Assembly: GCA_965240325.2 (NCBI GenBank)
Contig: OZ251243.1
Location: 744,001 to 808,000 of the forward strand
Reading direction: 5' to 3'
DNA from: Rebecca billardiae RCC1528
Taxonomy: Eukaryota > Haptophyta
Length of the DNA: 64,000 bases
Shown: in pieces, positions 39,585-49,519 of the stretch
How the letters are laid out: every line of letters starts with the position of its first letter
How positions within the stretch are numbered: the stretch's first letter is position 1
Program-made: the position numbers and the translations under genes
Notes under the pieces: model-generated
What the model saw: the letters and a program-made list of their open reading frames with translations, nothing else
What the model was told of the DNA's origin: nothing
Databases searched by the model: none

Positions 39585-40366
39585 ATGGACAACCTCGACG
39601 AGACCGCTCTCTCTCGCGCGCACGGCGCGGCGGCCCCTTACGGCTCGCCGCAAGATGGTAAGCACAAGACTGCACGTACGGCCTCGTCCAAGGAGGGTCC
39701 AGCGGACACGCTAGATGTCGACGAGGTGCGTTGTGAGCGAGCATGCATCCCGCGGGTTCTGCGAGCGCACTCTTGACAATAGCCGACCCGTCGCTTTGCG
39801 CAGGTGTTTGCCGCAGCTGTGCATGACCGCGAGACGGTTCCCCAGCAGAGTCAAACGGTATGTTCGTTTTGCGCGTGTGTGCACCCGCGAGGCCGGCAAC
39901 CACTCTCACATCCGCCCTTCCCTCACCTCTCTTTGCCCGCCACATGCAGCAAGATGATGCGAATGGCACGGAAGCTGCAGATGACGGCTGCCCAGCCGAC
40001 GAAGACGTCCCCAAACTGCCTCATGACATAGCGCACGGGTATGCGTGCGTGGAGAGTGCGTTGCAGTCCATGCACGACGCCAAGGACGGATCTGCGAACA
40101 CCTTGGCTCAGCTCGAGGCGGTCAAGGCAAAGGTGCTCTCGACAATCGACCAGAGCATTTCGCAGGTGTCGCTGCGGGAGCGGGCGTGCAAGCGCTCGCT
40201 GGAGAATCCGGAGTATGCGCGTGCTTGGGAGATTTTCAACGCAAAACGCGCAGCTGTGCACCAGATCTCGGATATCCTCACGAACGCTTTCGATGAGGTG
40301 AGCCGAATCGCATCTGATGCCCTTGCCCACGGCGCTGCGTTTGCAGATGAGACGCCGGCGCCGTGA
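39585..40366 (+). CDS. Small acidic coiled-coil protein of unknown function, three exons
   Basis: Exons 39585-39725, 39804-39857 and 39950-40366, with introns 39726-39803 and 39858-39949. Both introns are GT-AG and phase 0, giving 203 residues. Exon 1 starts MDNLDETALSRAHGAAAPYG, exon 2 encodes VFAAAVHDRETVPQQSQT, and exon 3 has an acidic opening (DDANGTEAADDGCPADEDVP) then long helices (VESALQSMHDAKDG, LAQLEAVKAKVLSTIDQSIS, ILTNAFDEVSRIASDALAHG). Helical heptads suggest a coiled coil or helical bundle. No signal peptide or membrane span is seen and no family was recognised. Exons 2-3 plus the 3' flank are duplicated in tandem next door. Confidence 0.7.
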
Positions 40367-41562
40367 CGCCGGGTTCACGAACGTTGACAGTCGTCTGTCG
40401 TTGGCTGTCTGAAGACCCTAGCTGCCACGCGGGATGCATGCACCATTCGACAATATAAACAGGCTATAGCGCTAGCAATATGACATACAGCGCGCGCAGC
40501 TGATGTAAAGACTAAAGATCGACTATACCGATCATACAGCAGATTAATTATTCTGACGAATATTAATTCTGCTGACGATCGATGATGACGCAAAATAATA
40601 ACGGGGCTAACGGCACGTATGCTGATCTGATAAGCGGACGGCATCATCGTCAAGCAGGCTCGTCAGCTGCTATAGGGCCGCAGCTGTGCATGACCGCGAG
40701 ACGGTTCCCCAGCAGAGTCAAACGTGAAACGGTATGTTCGTTTTGCGCGTGTGTGCACCCGCGAGGCCGGCAACCACTCTCACATCCGCCCTTCCCTCAC
40801 CTCTCTTTGCCCGCCACATGCAGCAAGATGATGCGAATGGCACGGAAGCTGCAGATGACGGCTGCCCAGCCGACGAAGACGTCCCCAAACTGCCTCATGA
40901 CATAGCGCACGGGTATGCGTGCGTGGAGAGTGCGTTGCAGTCCATGCACGACGCCAAGGACGGATCTGCGAACACCTTGGCTCAGCTCGAGGCGGTCAAG
41001 GCAAAGGTGCTCTCGACAATCGACCAGAGCATTTCGCAGGTGTCGCTGCGGGAGCGGGCGTGCAAGCGCTCGCTGGAGAATCCGGAGTATGCGCGTGCTT
41101 GGGAGATTTTCAACGCAAAGCGCGCAGCTGTGCACCAGATCTCGGATATCCTCACGAACGCTTTCGATGAGGTGAGCCGAATCGCATCTGATGCCCTTGC
41201 CCACGGCGCTGCGTTTGCAGATGAGACGCCGGCGCCGTGACGCCGGGTTCACGAACGTTGACAGTCTGTCGTTGGCTGTCTGAATGAAGACCCTAGCTGC
41301 CACGCGGGATGCATGCACCATTCGACAAATAAACAGGCTAGCGCTAGCAATATGACAGCTGCGCGCGCAGCTGTAAAGACTAAAGATCGACTACCGATCA
41401 TAGAGCAGATTAATTCATTAATTATTCGATCTGAGACTGACGAATACTAATTCTGATCGATGATGCAAATATAATTAAAATAATAACGGGGCTAACCGGG
41501 CACGTATGCTGATCTGATCATCGGACGGCATCATCGTCAAGCAGGCTCGTCAGCTGCTATAG
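39811..41562 (+). repeat. Head-to-tail tandem duplication, unit about 870-885 bp
   Basis: Unit 1 is 39811-40677 and unit 2 is 40678-41562. The junction is base-adjacent and starts inside exon 2 of the coiled-coil gene. The coding exon is nearly identical between units, while the non-coding 3' part differs by many small indels. Confidence 0.95.
40678..41240 (+). pseudogene. Partial tandem duplicate of the coiled-coil gene lacking exon 1
   Basis: Holds most of exon 2 (from 40678), an 8-bp insertion (GTGAAACG) just before the exon 2 donor, the same intron and a full copy of exon 3 (40824-41240). Exon 3 differs from the parent by one synonymous change that I can see (AAACGC to AAGCGC). With exon 1 and the promoter lost it should be silent unless it is spliced onto the upstream copy. 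The intact exon nevertheless shows no damage. Confidence 0.7.
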
Positions 41563-41784
41563 GTCAGGGTCTGAGCGCGCGTTCACTGGCAGCCGCGTCC
41601 CTGGCGTCTGCGATCCGGATGCGCGGAGCCGACTGCCGACCGTGTCACGGCGCCGCGTCGCATTGATGTCGTCGCAGCGCGGTCGTGATGCAGCTCAGTC
41701 AGTCATTGGGGCCAGTCACGCCCAGGGGCTGCTGGTGACTCGAGGTGGGGAGTCTGCCGACGAGGGGAGCGCGTGGCTGCAAGC
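41563..41784. other. Intergenic spacer downstream of ABCE1
   Basis: No gene or repeat copy recognised between the tandem duplication and the ABCE1 stop codon. Confidence 0.4.
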
Positions 41785-44068
41785 TTAGTCGTCCAGGTAG
41801 AAGTAGTTGCCCGCCTCCTTCTGCTCCTTGTCTTTGACGGACTCGTGCTTGTTGATCCGTGGCCTGCGCGCGCGGCGCGGGCGACGGACCGCGGCGGTGG
41901 TGTCAGGAGCCGGGGCAGGTGTGGTGCGATCGCCAGCGGCCGCGCCGGGCGTGCGGTGGCATCAGTGCAGTTGGACATGAAAGCTTGTCGCCACAGGCGT
42001 GTACCGACTCGTTGCGGCTCATCCTCTGCCCGGCACGCTGCGCCGCGCGCGCCCACGCGGCGCGCGCGCGCGCGCGCGCATGCGCGCGCGCGCACCTGTA
42101 GTTCTCCGGGTCTCTCCGGAAGGTGATGGACAGGCCCTGGAGGAAGCGGTTCATGCCGGTGAGCAGCGACTGCGGCGTGTTCGCCCTGCACGTGACGCCC
42201 GGTCGGCCGTCGTACACGATCACCTTGTCCGCGAGGTACGTCGCCATGATGAAGTCGTGCTCGACGATGAAGGCGCACTTCTTCGAGTGCATGATGAAGC
42301 GCTTGATCACCTTCGCGGCGACGATGCGCTGCTCCGAGTCGAGGTAGGCGGAGGGCTCGTCGATGAGGTAGATGTCGGCGACGGTGCCGAGCGAGAGCGC
42401 GATCGCCACGCGCTGCAGCTCGCCGCCCGAGAGGTGCATCACGTCCTGGTCGATCAGCGCGTCCATGTTGAGAGGCTTCATCACGTCCGACATGAACTGC
42501 GGGTGAATGTACATGTCCCGGATCTTCTTATGCAGCAGCGCGCGCACCGAGCCGTCGAACTTGGGCGAGATCTTCTGCGGCTTGTACGAGACGTTGAGCT
42601 GCGGCACGCGCGTGCCGTCGTCCGCCTCGAGCAGCCCGGCGAGCATCCGGATGAACGTCGTCTTCCCCGTGCCGTTCTGCCCGAGCAGCACGACGATCTC
42701 CGAGTCTGAGAAGCGGCCCGCCTCGATCTCGAGCTTGAACGTGCCGAGCGTCTTGGTCATGGCCGGGTACTCGTACCGCGCGTGCTTGTCCCCGCCCTGG
42801 TCGCGCTCGTCGGCCTCGGCCACCTTGAACGTGAGCGCCTCCTCGCGGAACCGCAGGTTCTCCGTCGGGATGAACCCCGCGAGGAAGATGTTGATGCCCT
42901 CCCGCACCGAGAAGGGCATCGTCACGACGCCGTACGCGCCCGGCACGCCGTACAGGCAGCACACAAAGTCCGAGAGGTAGTCGAGGACGGAGAGGTCGTG
43001 CTCGACGCAGATCACGTAGGTCTTCGGCTGCAGCAGCGAGCGGATGCACCGCGCCGCGTTCAGCCGCTGCTTCACGTCGAGGTACGAGCTCGGCTCGTCG
43101 AACATGTAGATCTGCGCGTCCTGCACGACGACGACGCCGATCGCAAAGCGCTGCAGCTCGCCGCCCGACAGGTCCTCGACGTTGCGCTCCTGCACGTCCA
43201 CGAGGTCGAGGACCTCGAGGATGGACTCCTGGCCCTCCTTCGCGTCGTACACGTTGCGCTCGTCCTTCTTCCGCAGGATCTCCGCCACCTGCCCCTTCAC
43301 CGCCTTCGGGATGTGGTCCACGTACTGCGGCTTGACGATCGCCTTGAGGTCGTCCTCGAGCACGCGCGTGAAGAAGTTCTGCAGCTCGCTGCCGCGGAAG
43401 TACTTGAGGATCTCCTCCCAGTCGGGCGGGTTGTCGAACTGGCCGAGGTTGGGCTTCTGCTTGCCCGCGAGGATCTTCAGCGCCGTCGACTTGCCGATCC
43501 CGTTCGTGCCCACCAGCCCGAGCACCTGCCCCGGCCGCGGGAGCGGCAGCCGGTGCAGCTTGAACGAGTTGGGGCCGTACCGGTGCGTCGTCGACGTCTC
43601 GAGGTTCTTGGGCAGGTTGATGATGCTAATCGCCTCGAAGGGGCACTTCTTGACGCAGATGCCGCAGCCGATGCACAGCTCCTCCGAGATCCATGCGATC
43701 TTCGAGCTCTTTGCCACCTCGATGCACAGCTTGCCTGCGCGGCACACGGGCGCGGCCGCGCGACGGCGCTCAGCGCCGGCCGCGCCTCGCCTTGCTGGCG
43801 CTGCGCGGGGCGGGGGCGAGAGCGGCCGGGGCAGCGCGCACCCATGCGCACGACGGGGCACCCCTTCTTGCACTCCTGCATGCACTTCTTCGGCTTGCCT
43901 GCACGCACATGCCAGTGCCACCGGGCGGCGCGCGTGAGCGAGCGGCGAGCGACGAGCGGCGCGCCGCGCGCGCGCACTGCGTCGGCGACGGGTGTGCAGG
44001 CGCGCACATTTCTCGGCGTTGACGATGGCGATACGGATCAGCGTCTCCTCCTCCTTCTTCTTGCCCAT
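41785..44068 (-). CDS. ABCE1: ABCE1/RLI ribosome-recycling ATPase, four exons
   Basis: Exons (5' to 3' on minus): 44008-44068, 43842-43898, 42096-43734 and 41785-41863; the three introns (109, 107 and 232 bp) are GT-AG. The product is 611 residues, matching the family size. The N-terminus [17 protein letters not shown] leads into the [4Fe-4S] ferredoxin-like domain with CKPKKC, CKKGC and [15 protein letters not shown]. Intron 1 splits the codon of the first cluster cysteine. The two ABC domains carry Walker [10 protein letters not shown] and GQNGTGKTT, signatures LSGGELQRF and LSGGELQRV, and Walker [10 protein letters not shown] and IDEPSAYLD. The C-terminus is [20 protein letters not shown] followed by [12 protein letters not shown]1 splits 80S ribosomes after termination and stays on the 40S subunit to assist initiation. 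It is divergent with eIF6. Confidence 0.97.
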
Positions 44069-44334
44069 GGCGCCCGCGCGCGAGCAGCGCCCGACGGAGA
44101 CGCGACGGTGAGTCCCAGGCCGGGCTTCCGCGTGGCCCGGGTGCGGCCTGCCTCGTGCGCAGGCTGCTGCCAAAATGATTGGCTGCTTGCGGGCTTGCGA
44201 AGCCGCCATCGTGCCCTTGATCGTGCACTCGCGCGGGAGGACTGGGCGGAACGAGCTGGACGTGAGCCTGCGTCGGTCTCGTCAGGGAGAAGGCGTGGCC
44301 CGGTCCGAAGAGCGGCTTCGTGGCGGCGGCCGCC
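44069..44334. promoter_or_regulatory. Shared intergenic region (bidirectional promoter candidate) of ABCE1 and eIF6
   Basis: 266 bp between the two divergent start codons must hold both promoters and both 5' leaders. It is GC-rich, has no TATA box that I can see, and contains one ATTGG (inverted CCAAT) at 44178-44182. Confidence 0.5.
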
Positions 44335-45192
44335 ATGTGCACGCGCGCGCAGTTCGAGCACTCGAATGAGATCGGCGTGTTCGCCAAGCTGACGAACAAG
44401 TACTGCTTGGTCGGCGTGGGCGGCTCCGAGAATTTCTACTCGGTCTTTGAGTCTGAGCTCGGCGGCCACATCCCGGTCGTGCACACGTCGATCGCGGGCA
44501 CGCGTATCATCGGCCGAATGTGCTGCGGCAACAAGAACGGTCTGCTTGTGCCGATGACGACTACTGATCAGGAGCTGCTGCACCTGCGGAACGCCCTCCC
44601 CGAGGGCATCGTCATCCAGCGCGTGGAGGAGCGGCTATCGGCCCTCGGCAACGTCATTGCGGCGAACGATCACGTCGCGTTTGTGCACACCGACATTGAC
44701 CGTGAGACGGAGGAGATCGCCGCCGACGTGCTCGGTGCGCCCGCCGGAGCGTCCGCCCAGCGGGCGAGATGATCCCACGCTGTGCTCTCCCCCCCGCGAC
44801 GAGCGCCGCCCACCTCACGCCGCGTACCCTCACGCCCACACGCCGCGCGCGCAGGCGTTGAGGTTTTCCGGCAGACGGTCGCTGGGAACGTGCTTGTGGG
44901 GAGCTACTGCTCGGTCTCGAACCAGGGCGCGCTGGTGCACCCGAAAACGCCCATCGAGGACCAGGACGAGCTCGCGCAGCTGCTCCAGGTCCCCGTCGTC
45001 GCCGGCACCGTCAACCGCGGCTCGGACGTGATTGGCGCTGGGCTGGTGGTGAATGACTGGTGTGCCTTCTGCGGCAACGACACGACGGCGACGGAGGTGC
45101 AGGTGATCGAGTCGGTGTTTAAGCTTGGGGATGCGCAGCCATCCGCGGTGGCCGGCTCGATGCGCGACGTCCTGTTGGACCAGCTCGCATGA
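44335..45192 (+). CDS. EIF6: Translation initiation factor eIF6, two exons
   Basis: Exons 44335-44734 and 44855-45192, with a 120-bp GT-AG intron (GTGCGCCC...GCGCGCAG) that splits a Gly codon. The product is 245 residues, the exact length usual for eIF6. The start ATG at 44335 gives [20 protein letters not shown]; the upstream in-frame GTG is not needed. Conserved blocks include [50 protein letters not shown], then across the splice [20 protein letters not shown] and the final [20 protein letters not shown]. eIF6 binds the 60S subunit, blocks premature joining with 40S and is needed for late 60S biogenesis. It is a single-domain pentein fold found in nucleus and cytoplasm. Confidence 0.97.
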
Positions 45193-46131
45193 GCGGCAGG
45201 GCCACAGAAGCTGCGGCGTTGCAGTGCAGCTTAACTCGGCCGGCTCGCACGGCTGCTAATGGGCACGGTCAACGCGTGGCCCTCGCAGGCCCGAACTGAC
45301 ACGCACACACCGCTTAGGTCGGAAGCAGTGTGTAGCCTACTGCACTCGGCATTGCTGAGCTGCGCGCGCGTCTGCTGATGCGATATATGATGAGCCGCTG
45401 ACAGACTAGCGCGACCCTGGCGGATCAGCAGGCTGGGGCCCCGCCGCCGCGCCGCAATAATCGGAATCACTGAGACGCGTAAATCGGCGGCCGATTGCGG
45501 CTCCTGGTAAAGCGCACTACTGCTCAGCCCGTAGCTCGGCCCGACGGGCCGCCGGGACTTCGATGGACCGCGAGGACAGTCTGCGTCGCAGATCTGAGAT
45601 CACGGCCGCCGCGGGCCGCCCGACCGCGCGGGGCGCGCCCGCGCCGCCCCGCTTGCGCTTGCACGCCGGGGCAACTAACTAACGACGTCGGAGAGTGGTC
45701 CGCGACGGTCCGTGCTGAGTGCTGGCAGTGCACAACCGACTCGCGCCGACTGAATCGGGCTGCGCGCCAGACACCTCTCGCCTCAGCGTCCTCCTTCCAC
45801 GGCGTAATTAATGTAGTTATGTAGTCGTCCGCGCGCTGTATTATTTAGTAGTCAGTCTACAGACGTAGTAACACTGTAACCATCAGGATCCGGTCACTGA
45901 CACTAGTATCCGATGGCTGCCGACGATTTTCATTTAGTCACTAATCACTGCTAGACACTATAACTATATGGCCTTATAGGCGCAGAGTTATACGACATGA
46001 TACTCATCGTCTGTCTCATCTGAGCACGGTGCCCCCGCGGCCCGCGGCCCGCGGCGCGGAGTCTCAGGTCTGCCGTGTCCTAGTGATGATATATGGCTAC
46101 TGCTGTTATAATTAAGCGCGCAGTACTATAC
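45193..46131. other. Intergenic, no supported gene
   Basis: Mixed GC-rich and AT-rich spacer between eIF6 and the DUF1295-type gene. No domain or RNA recognised. Confidence 0.45.
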
Positions 46132-46197
46132 CGTTATAACGTGCGTATAAAGGCTCACGGTGGCAGGATGCCGCGCCATCCTTCATCGCACGCTACG
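46132..46197 (-). mobile_element. MITE-like family C, reversed 3' half
   Basis: Matches the reverse complement of 7075-7135, the right half of the complete family C copy, including GGCTCACGGTGGCAGG and CCATCCTTCATCGCACGCT. It sits 10 bp past the stop of the neighbouring gene, so it may form that gene's 3' UTR. Confidence 0.55.
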
Positions 46198-46206
46198 TGA
46201 CTAGAA

Positions 46207-46992
46207 TTAGTAGATGCCTGGGACGTAGAGCCAGGGCGTTGCCCGCTGGTAGGCAGCGTACGCGCTGCCGTACTTCTTCTGCATGTGCATGACGGTGGTG
46301 GGCACGACGTCACGCACAATGACGCGCGTGGCCGCAATCGGCCCGAACGGGCCGACGAGCTGCACCCACGAGCGCGGGAGCAGCACGTTGACCACGTGGT
46401 CGAGGATGAAGCCAGTGTGATTAATGAAATGCGCGTACGCGAAAAGGCCGCCGGTGTGCAGCTTGCCCAGGTTAGTCGGGTCGCGCTTGAAGATGAAGCG
46501 CTGGAGCTCAGCGCCTTGGCCCAGCACGGCTGAGAGCACGGCGAAGCCGACGACGACGCCGTCGAGCCAGTCGAGCTCCGTGGGCAGTGTCGGGCTGGGC
46601 GACCACCAGGGCTGTGGGCTGATGGCGATGAGGTGGGTGATCGCAAAGGGCAGCGTGTGCATGGCGGGGATGGCGAGGGCGACGGCCCACGAGCCGACGC
46701 CGCTCAGCATTACGATCCCACCGAGCGCCCATTTGGCGCCGTACAGCGCGCACAGCGCGAGATGGAGGCGCGCTCGTGCAGGGGACACGGGTACGGGAGC
46801 GTGGCCAAGCGCGAGGAGGAGCCGCTCCGCAGCACCGCCACTGGGGAACCAGAAGCGGCCGAGCACGACGGGAATCAGGAGATGGCAGATCGCGTACACG
46901 AAGCGCCGAGGCGTGAATGGCGTCGGAAGCACGTGCGCCACGTTGCGCTCGAACGCGTTGCCACCGCGTGTGTCGCCGGCACTGGCCGCCAT
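46207..46992 (-). CDS. DUF1295 / steroid-reductase-like integral membrane protein
   Basis: 261 residues from the ATG at 46990-46992 (MAASAGDTRGGNAFERN) to TAA at 46207. Several hydrophobic spans are present (FVYAICHLLIPVVLG, GGIVMLSGVGSWAVALAIPA, WLDGVVVGFAVLSAVLG). The C-terminal block LHTGGLFAYAHFINHTGFIL followed by KYGSAYAAYQRATPWLYVPG matches the layout of the DUF1295/ICMT/steroid 5-alpha-reductase superfamily, where the first block is normally GLFxYxRHPNYxGE. The Arg-His-Pro core is replaced by His-Phe-Ile, so cofactor binding may differ. It is a putative ER-membrane enzyme; substrate unknown. It is divergent from the ankyrin gene with only 47 bp between start codons. Confidence 0.65.
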   Translation of the reverse strand: MAASAGDTRGGNAFERNVAHVLPTPFTPRRFVYAICHLLIPVVLGRFWFPSGGAAERLLLALGHAPVPVSPARARLHLALCALYGAKWALGGIVMLSGVGSWAVALAIPAMHTLPFAITHLIAISPQPWWSPSPTLPTELDWLDGVVVGFAVLSAVLGQGAELQRFIFKRDPTNLGKLHTGGLFAYAHFINHTGFILDHVVNVLLPRSWVQLVGPFGPIAATRVIVRDVVPTTVMHMQKKYGSAYAAYQRATPWLYVPGIY

Positions 46993-47039
46993 CGTGGGGC
47001 ACACACCAAAGGACCATATCCAACGACCACAGCAGCGAC

Positions 47040-48383
47040 ATGTCGCATCCAACCGCCCTTGTCACGACGTGCAGCACCAGCCGGATGACGGCCACCCGAA
47101 CGATCATTCGCCTAGTCGATGCGTGCAAGGCCGGCGATGTCGCGGGCGCGCGCGAGCTCGCTCTCGAACTCGGGGCGGCATCGATCGACGGCGTCGACCC
47201 GCGCTCGGGGACGACACCCCTCTACGCCGCGTGCCGCGCCGGCCGCGGTGACATTGTGCGGCTGCTTCTCGATGTGGGCGCAGACGTCGAGATGCTCACC
47301 ATCGACAGCCACACGCCGCTCCAGTTCGCCTGCCAGCTGGGGCATGCAGCAGCGACGGAGGCCCTCATTGAGCGCCGAGCGTCGGTTAACCGATGCGAGC
47401 CGCTCGCTCCTGACGAGGTGGGCTGGCCGCCGCTCGTGCTCGCCGCCGAGCGCGGACACATCGATGCAGTCGCGACGCTGCTTGCACACGACGCAGACGT
47501 CGCAGCGGCCGGGCCAGCTGGGTGCTCGGCGCTGCACCACGCGAGCGCAGGCGGGCACAGCGACGTGGTCCGCCTCCTGCTCCGCGGCCGCGCGAGCGCG
47601 CACTGCACTGACACCCACGGCCGGACCGCACTCGAGTGCGCGGTTGCGCAGAACCAGCTGCGCTGCGCACAGCTGCTCTGCGCGCACGGCGCAGAGCGCG
47701 AGCGCGGCGGGCGGACGATCAACCAGACGATGGCGTGGTGCGCTCGCACGCGGCTGTGGTCGACCAGGCTGCACCACGTCTCCCTGCTGGACGAGGCCGA
47801 GGCGATCGAGCTCCTCCGCGCTGACGGCACGGATGTGCATGCCATGCAGAGCTCTGCGCTCAGGCGCTCAGCAGCTGGTGCGGCAGGGCATCCGCCCCTG
47901 CCCACCCCGCTCCTTTTGGCTCTGGACACCCTGCAGGTAGACCCAACACACGCGGCGGCGCGGGTCGTCGCCGACGCCGCGCTGCCGTGGTCACCGCGCA
48001 CGCACCACCTCTTCAACACGAGCGCGCGAGAGCGCGCAGTTGCCCTGCTGCTGATCGGATCGCAGCTCACACATCGGCCCGCAGCCAGCACCGGCTGCGA
48101 GTCAGGCGGCGGCTTGATTGGCCCCACGCTGCTCTCGGCAGGGGAGGCAGCTGACAGTGCGGGGCCTCAGCTGCCGAGCAAGCGCTCGCACGGTCAGACC
48201 GGTGCTGCGGGTGCTGCCGTCGCCGGCATTCATGAGGCTGCTGAAACCTCGGAATCGATGTCGGCTGCCGGCCTCAGTGCCACAGGCCAGGGGTCACCGC
48301 CTTCATCGCCGCCGAAGCTGCCCAGCATTGCCATGGACATCTGGCTGGGCTGCGTGATGCCGCACGCGGTGCAGCGAAGCTAA
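47040..48383 (+). CDS. Ankyrin-repeat protein
   Basis: 447 residues from the ATG at 47040 (MSHPTALVTTCSTSRMTATR); an in-frame ATG at 47085 is possible. About five ankyrin repeats run from residue 20 to 220 with clear signatures: GTTPLYAACRAGRGDIVRLL, HTPLQFACQLGHAAATEALI, WPPLVLAAERGHIDAVATLL, CSALHHASAGGHSDVVRLLL, RTALECAVAQNQLRCAQLLC. The C-terminal half is Ser/Ala-rich with no recognised domain, ending in a short hydrophobic stretch (SIAMDIWLGCVMPHAV). Ankyrin repeats mediate protein binding, and no specific role can be given. The 5' region overlaps none of the divergent gene, but the two must share a promoter of under 50 bp plus leaders. Confidence 0.8.
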   Translation: MSHPTALVTTCSTSRMTATRTIIRLVDACKAGDVAGARELALELGAASIDGVDPRSGTTPLYAACRAGRGDIVRLLLDVGADVEMLTIDSHTPLQFACQLGHAAATEALIERRASVNRCEPLAPDEVGWPPLVLAAERGHIDAVATLLAHDADVAAAGPAGCSALHHASAGGHSDVVRLLLRGRASAHCTDTHGRTALECAVAQNQLRCAQLLCAHGAERERGGRTINQTMAWCARTRLWSTRLHHVSLLDEAEAIELLRADGTDVHAMQSSALRRSAAGAAGHPPLPTPLLLALDTLQVDPTHAAARVVADAALPWSPRTHHLFNTSARERAVALLLIGSQLTHRPAASTGCESGGGLIGPTLLSAGEAADSAGPQLPSKRSHGQTGAAGAAVAGIHEAAETSESMSAAGLSATGQGSPPSSPPKLPSIAMDIWLGCVMPHAVQRS

Positions 48384-49419
48384 GCGGTGCTAACCGCAGT
48401 TCGGCGACGTTCCGACGTGTCGTTCCGATGACTCAGACGACAGCATGACAGCATCAGACGAATAAGTTATTTATAATATATTCATCGCGCGCGCTTGATA
48501 ATGATAACCGCCTGACGCGCCGCCGGCGCCTCCGCGAGTATAGTCGGCATAGCAGCAGCAGTAGTGTACATATACACAGTGCCGGAAAACTGCTCAGGGT
48601 GACGTTTTAAGTTGTCCGCACCACTAGTCGAATCATCGGACAATTCTGAAGCGGTGCGCCTAAATTCGGCGCACCATAGGCGCGTCGAATCGTGGCACAG
48701 ACCTTGGTAGCAGGCCACACCTGAGCGCGCTGCGCGCGCCGACGCGCGCTCGGCGCGGGCAAAAAAGCATGCGCCGTTGGCATTACGCAGCCCCGCGCAG
48801 CGCTGTGCTCGAGCTCGGCGGCGGCGAAAGCGGGCGGGCGCACACGGCGGTGCCCGTGCGCGCTGCTCCGAGCGCAGCTGCGGCCACCCCGGCGGCATAC
48901 CGCCGGTCGAGGGCACGAAAACCGATTTTTCGGGAAAATGCAGAGCAGCGGCGCCCGAGCGCGCCCGAGCTCGTCGCAGCACAGTCTCCTGGTGGCTGCG
49001 CCCCGTGAAGCCACGCCACGCGGGGCGCTGGCGTGCGCGTGGCCTGCGCCCACCGTGCGCTGCCCGATCATGGCCGTCGACCGCTCCGAGCGCCTCACCA
49101 CGCGTGCTCGAGCCCACCGATACTGACGCCCGAGCACGGTGCCGGCAGCGCTCGCAGGTGGGCGTCGGAGAAAACACGCCGGCCGAACGAGCTTGAAGCG
49201 TCCGCCGCGATGCCAACGGCAGCGGACGACGTGCGCGCCACCTCGGCGCCAGTCGCCCAGCCCTTGCGCGGCGGTGCGGGCTCGCTCGTTCGCCGCCATC
49301 AGCTGCGCGCGCGCAGCCCGATCACTGCCCGCTGGTTCTGTTGTCGAGCAGCTGCGGCCTGCCACGCGCACTGCCGGACATTGAGCCACAGCGCGAGCAC
49401 GCGCCTCGTCTGGCACGCG
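48384..49419. other. No resolved gene
   Basis: Long GC-driven frames on both strands, including one of 398 codons on minus (48607-49803), without a recognised domain. Coding here is possible but I cannot support it. Confidence 0.35.
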
Positions 49420-49519
49420 CGAGCACTCAGCATCGTGCGTGGCCACCATGACGCGCCCATCTGCGCCAGCAGCGATGAGCACGCCGCCGTTCAGCTCGCA
49501 TCGGGCTCGCTCGCGACGC

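Noticed and set aside
39860-40366. 168-residue single-exon reading of the coiled-coil gene starting MFVLRVCAPARP
   Set aside because: The first 30 codons translate an intron with good GT/AG ends; the three-exon model with phase-0 joins explains the sequence better.
44320-44334. Upstream start for eIF6 at 44320
   Set aside because: That codon is GTG; the ATG at 44335 gives the family length of 245 residues.
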